Positions 62,354 through 64,000 of a stretch of DNA of 64,000 bases are shown here, piece after piece. The position numbers and the translations under genes were made by a program. Numbering within the stretch: the first letter of the stretch is position 1; every line of letters begins with the position of its first letter. Origin of the DNA: Ctenosaura bakeri (Eukaryota; Chordata; Lepidosauria; Squamata; Iguanidae); contig CAOLHI010001484.1 of NCBI GenBank assembly GCA_948474755.1, forward strand, positions 248,001-312,000. The letters run 5' to 3'. Below the pieces are notes generated by a model. That model saw only the letters and a program-made list of their open reading frames with translations. It did not search any database and was not told the DNA's origin.

Positions 62354-64000
62354 TGTTTCAAACTCTGACTTGTACTGGTAGTGCAACACTCTTCAAAACA
62401 ATCCATATCAACTTATTCTCATATAGCAATAAAAACAAAAACCTGGATGATCCAGTGAGAAAAGTGGTTCTTCCAAATCTGATGTTTCTACGTACCTCAT
62501 GCAGAGAATAGTTTGGTGCCAAGATAGCCCACATAATTTAGGGACAAAAGTATGTACCAGGTTTTTAAAGCTGCCTATATTGACCACCCACCAATTCGGA
62601 ATATCTCTTTCTCTCTAAGTCTAGAGGTTCACCTTGCTGATTCAGGTGAAGTAATGGATATTCAGAACATGCTCAAAAGCAGCCTTATATTCAGGTAATC
62701 TAATACAGCAATAATGAAAAGTAGTACTTCCTAACAATATGGAGAGACAGATGCTAACTTTGGATTCTGGTCTTGACACTGTCAAGCCTACAGCATATGT
62801 TTGGCAATATTCTTGCCTATGATTGATCTATAATAAAACTAAGGGGGTGTATTTTTTATTTGTTGTAAACTGAGTAGTATCCTGTTGTATGATTCCCCTT
62901 TCCCTGGATTTCTGTAGATGTTCCTATTCTGCTCTCCTGAAGGATCTACACAACCTTCCTCCCTTGCTCTCTTGTGCTTTTTAAGAACCATTCTGTATTG
63001 CTCCTATTGGATTTTCTTAGGAACTAATGCAAAAACAATCTGGTGTGAAAACAAGTTTGATCAAGAGCTAGTCTTGATTTTGCAGGGCATTTGTCAGTAG
63101 GGACTGAGTTTGTTATTCAGATTGAAACACTTTAACACACTTGATCCCAAGAATAAATAAGAAATATCTTTATGGGTTTTATTTAACAGTCAAGGATATT
63201 TTATATTACTATACATATGAACTGGTCTGAATAATGGTTTATATAATTCTGTACTTCTTTGCGTTAAGGACAGGCAGCAAAGCAAAAAATGTGATGTAAG
63301 CTCTTAGAAGTTTTGCAAACAAGAAAATCCATTATAACCATAATGTAAATAAGAAAAGGAAGATAAACAAAGCACGAGTGTATTATGTTCCCACTAGGCT
63401 AATCAGGGCAGGTTTGTGATTCTGACCACCCACTTAGTGAGAGAATTCATGAAAATAACAAAGGAAGAAATTGCTTGGATAAGATAGCTAGGAGGTGATT
63501 AATGAATGAAACCGGGAAAGATGGAGAAGGAATTTTGGCGAAAGTCTTGAAAGGAGGCTCAGCGGGAAACATGGACAATACAATAACACAAAATCTTAGG
63601 GCTGCACCCAAACTGCTCCATAGAATAGCAAGGTAGAAATCCTAAAGTATTGTAAACAATCATAGTACTGTGTAACTGAAAAAAACAGGACCATCACATG
63701 TTACTGAAATTAGCAAGATGAACTGGAATTGTTTCCAATAGGATAGACCCCTTTTAGTTAAAAAAAAAACCCTTTTTATTAAAAAAAATCTATCAGAATA
63801 ACGCAAACCTAAAGCCAATAACATCAGCAAAAATGCTAATGACTAAAGAACACAGCAACACCACAATACCATTTTAATAATCATGTGCCAAAGACCAGGT
63901 AGAACAAAAAGTGTGTAATTTATATAAAGTGCATGCTAATGTGGGTACCTATTGAATGGGGGCAGGAAATGATTCCAAGATCTAGGTGCTAAAACATTTG
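62354..64000. other. Intergenic, right edge
   Basis: No coding exon, RNA gene or recognised repeat; some A-runs near 63760-63790. Confidence 0.45.

Noticed and set aside
61922..62368. 148-codon plus-strand ORF
   Set aside because: Its second half is a Tigger-like MITE and the first half has no recognisable domain.

Overview
This window comes from a vertebrate genome, most likely a squamate lizard and possibly an iguanian. The host gene has vertebrate exon structure. The repeats form a typical lizard mixture: CR1 and RTE/BovB LINEs, an L1-type LINE, tRNA-derived SINEs whose tail resembles the BovB end, 5S-rRNA-derived SINEs, DIRS tyrosine-recombinase retrotransposons and many small DNA transposons. 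The species is inferred, not proven.

One host protein-coding gene is visible: LVRN (laeverin, aminopeptidase Q), an M1-family membrane metallopeptidase on the minus strand. Exon 1 lies in a CpG island (start codon at 47609-47611). Fourteen exons run leftward to 1486, and the remaining C-terminal exons lie beyond the left edge. All splice phases join into 745 continuous codons, so nothing in this part is broken. Two features stand out: the exopeptidase motif reads GAMEH instead of GAMEN, and exon 5 uses a GC splice donor.

The introns hold mobile elements. Intron 13 has an old, truncated DIRS copy (2206 to about 6090). Intron 11 has an L1 with a 15-bp target duplication (9686-12552). Intron 5 has a structurally complete 6,085-bp DIRS element (22292-28376) inserted without base loss into the ORF of a CR1 LINE (22059 to about 28935). 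Its ITRs are identical over 135 bp, its internal complementary region reproduces the joined termini, and RT, RNase H and tyrosine recombinase keep their catalytic residues. Its Gag has a zinc-knuckle-like cluster and a large RS-rich domain, but is read in three frames. Intron 3 has two foldback elements, a chimeric BovB and several SINEs.

Right of LVRN (about 48-64 kb) no host gene could be recognised. This flank holds two nearly perfect palindromic MITEs, other GGCC-ended DNA elements with 3-bp target duplications, TA-flanked pogo/Tigger-like MITEs, a 5' piece of a BovB LINE, SINEs and AT-rich unique sequence.
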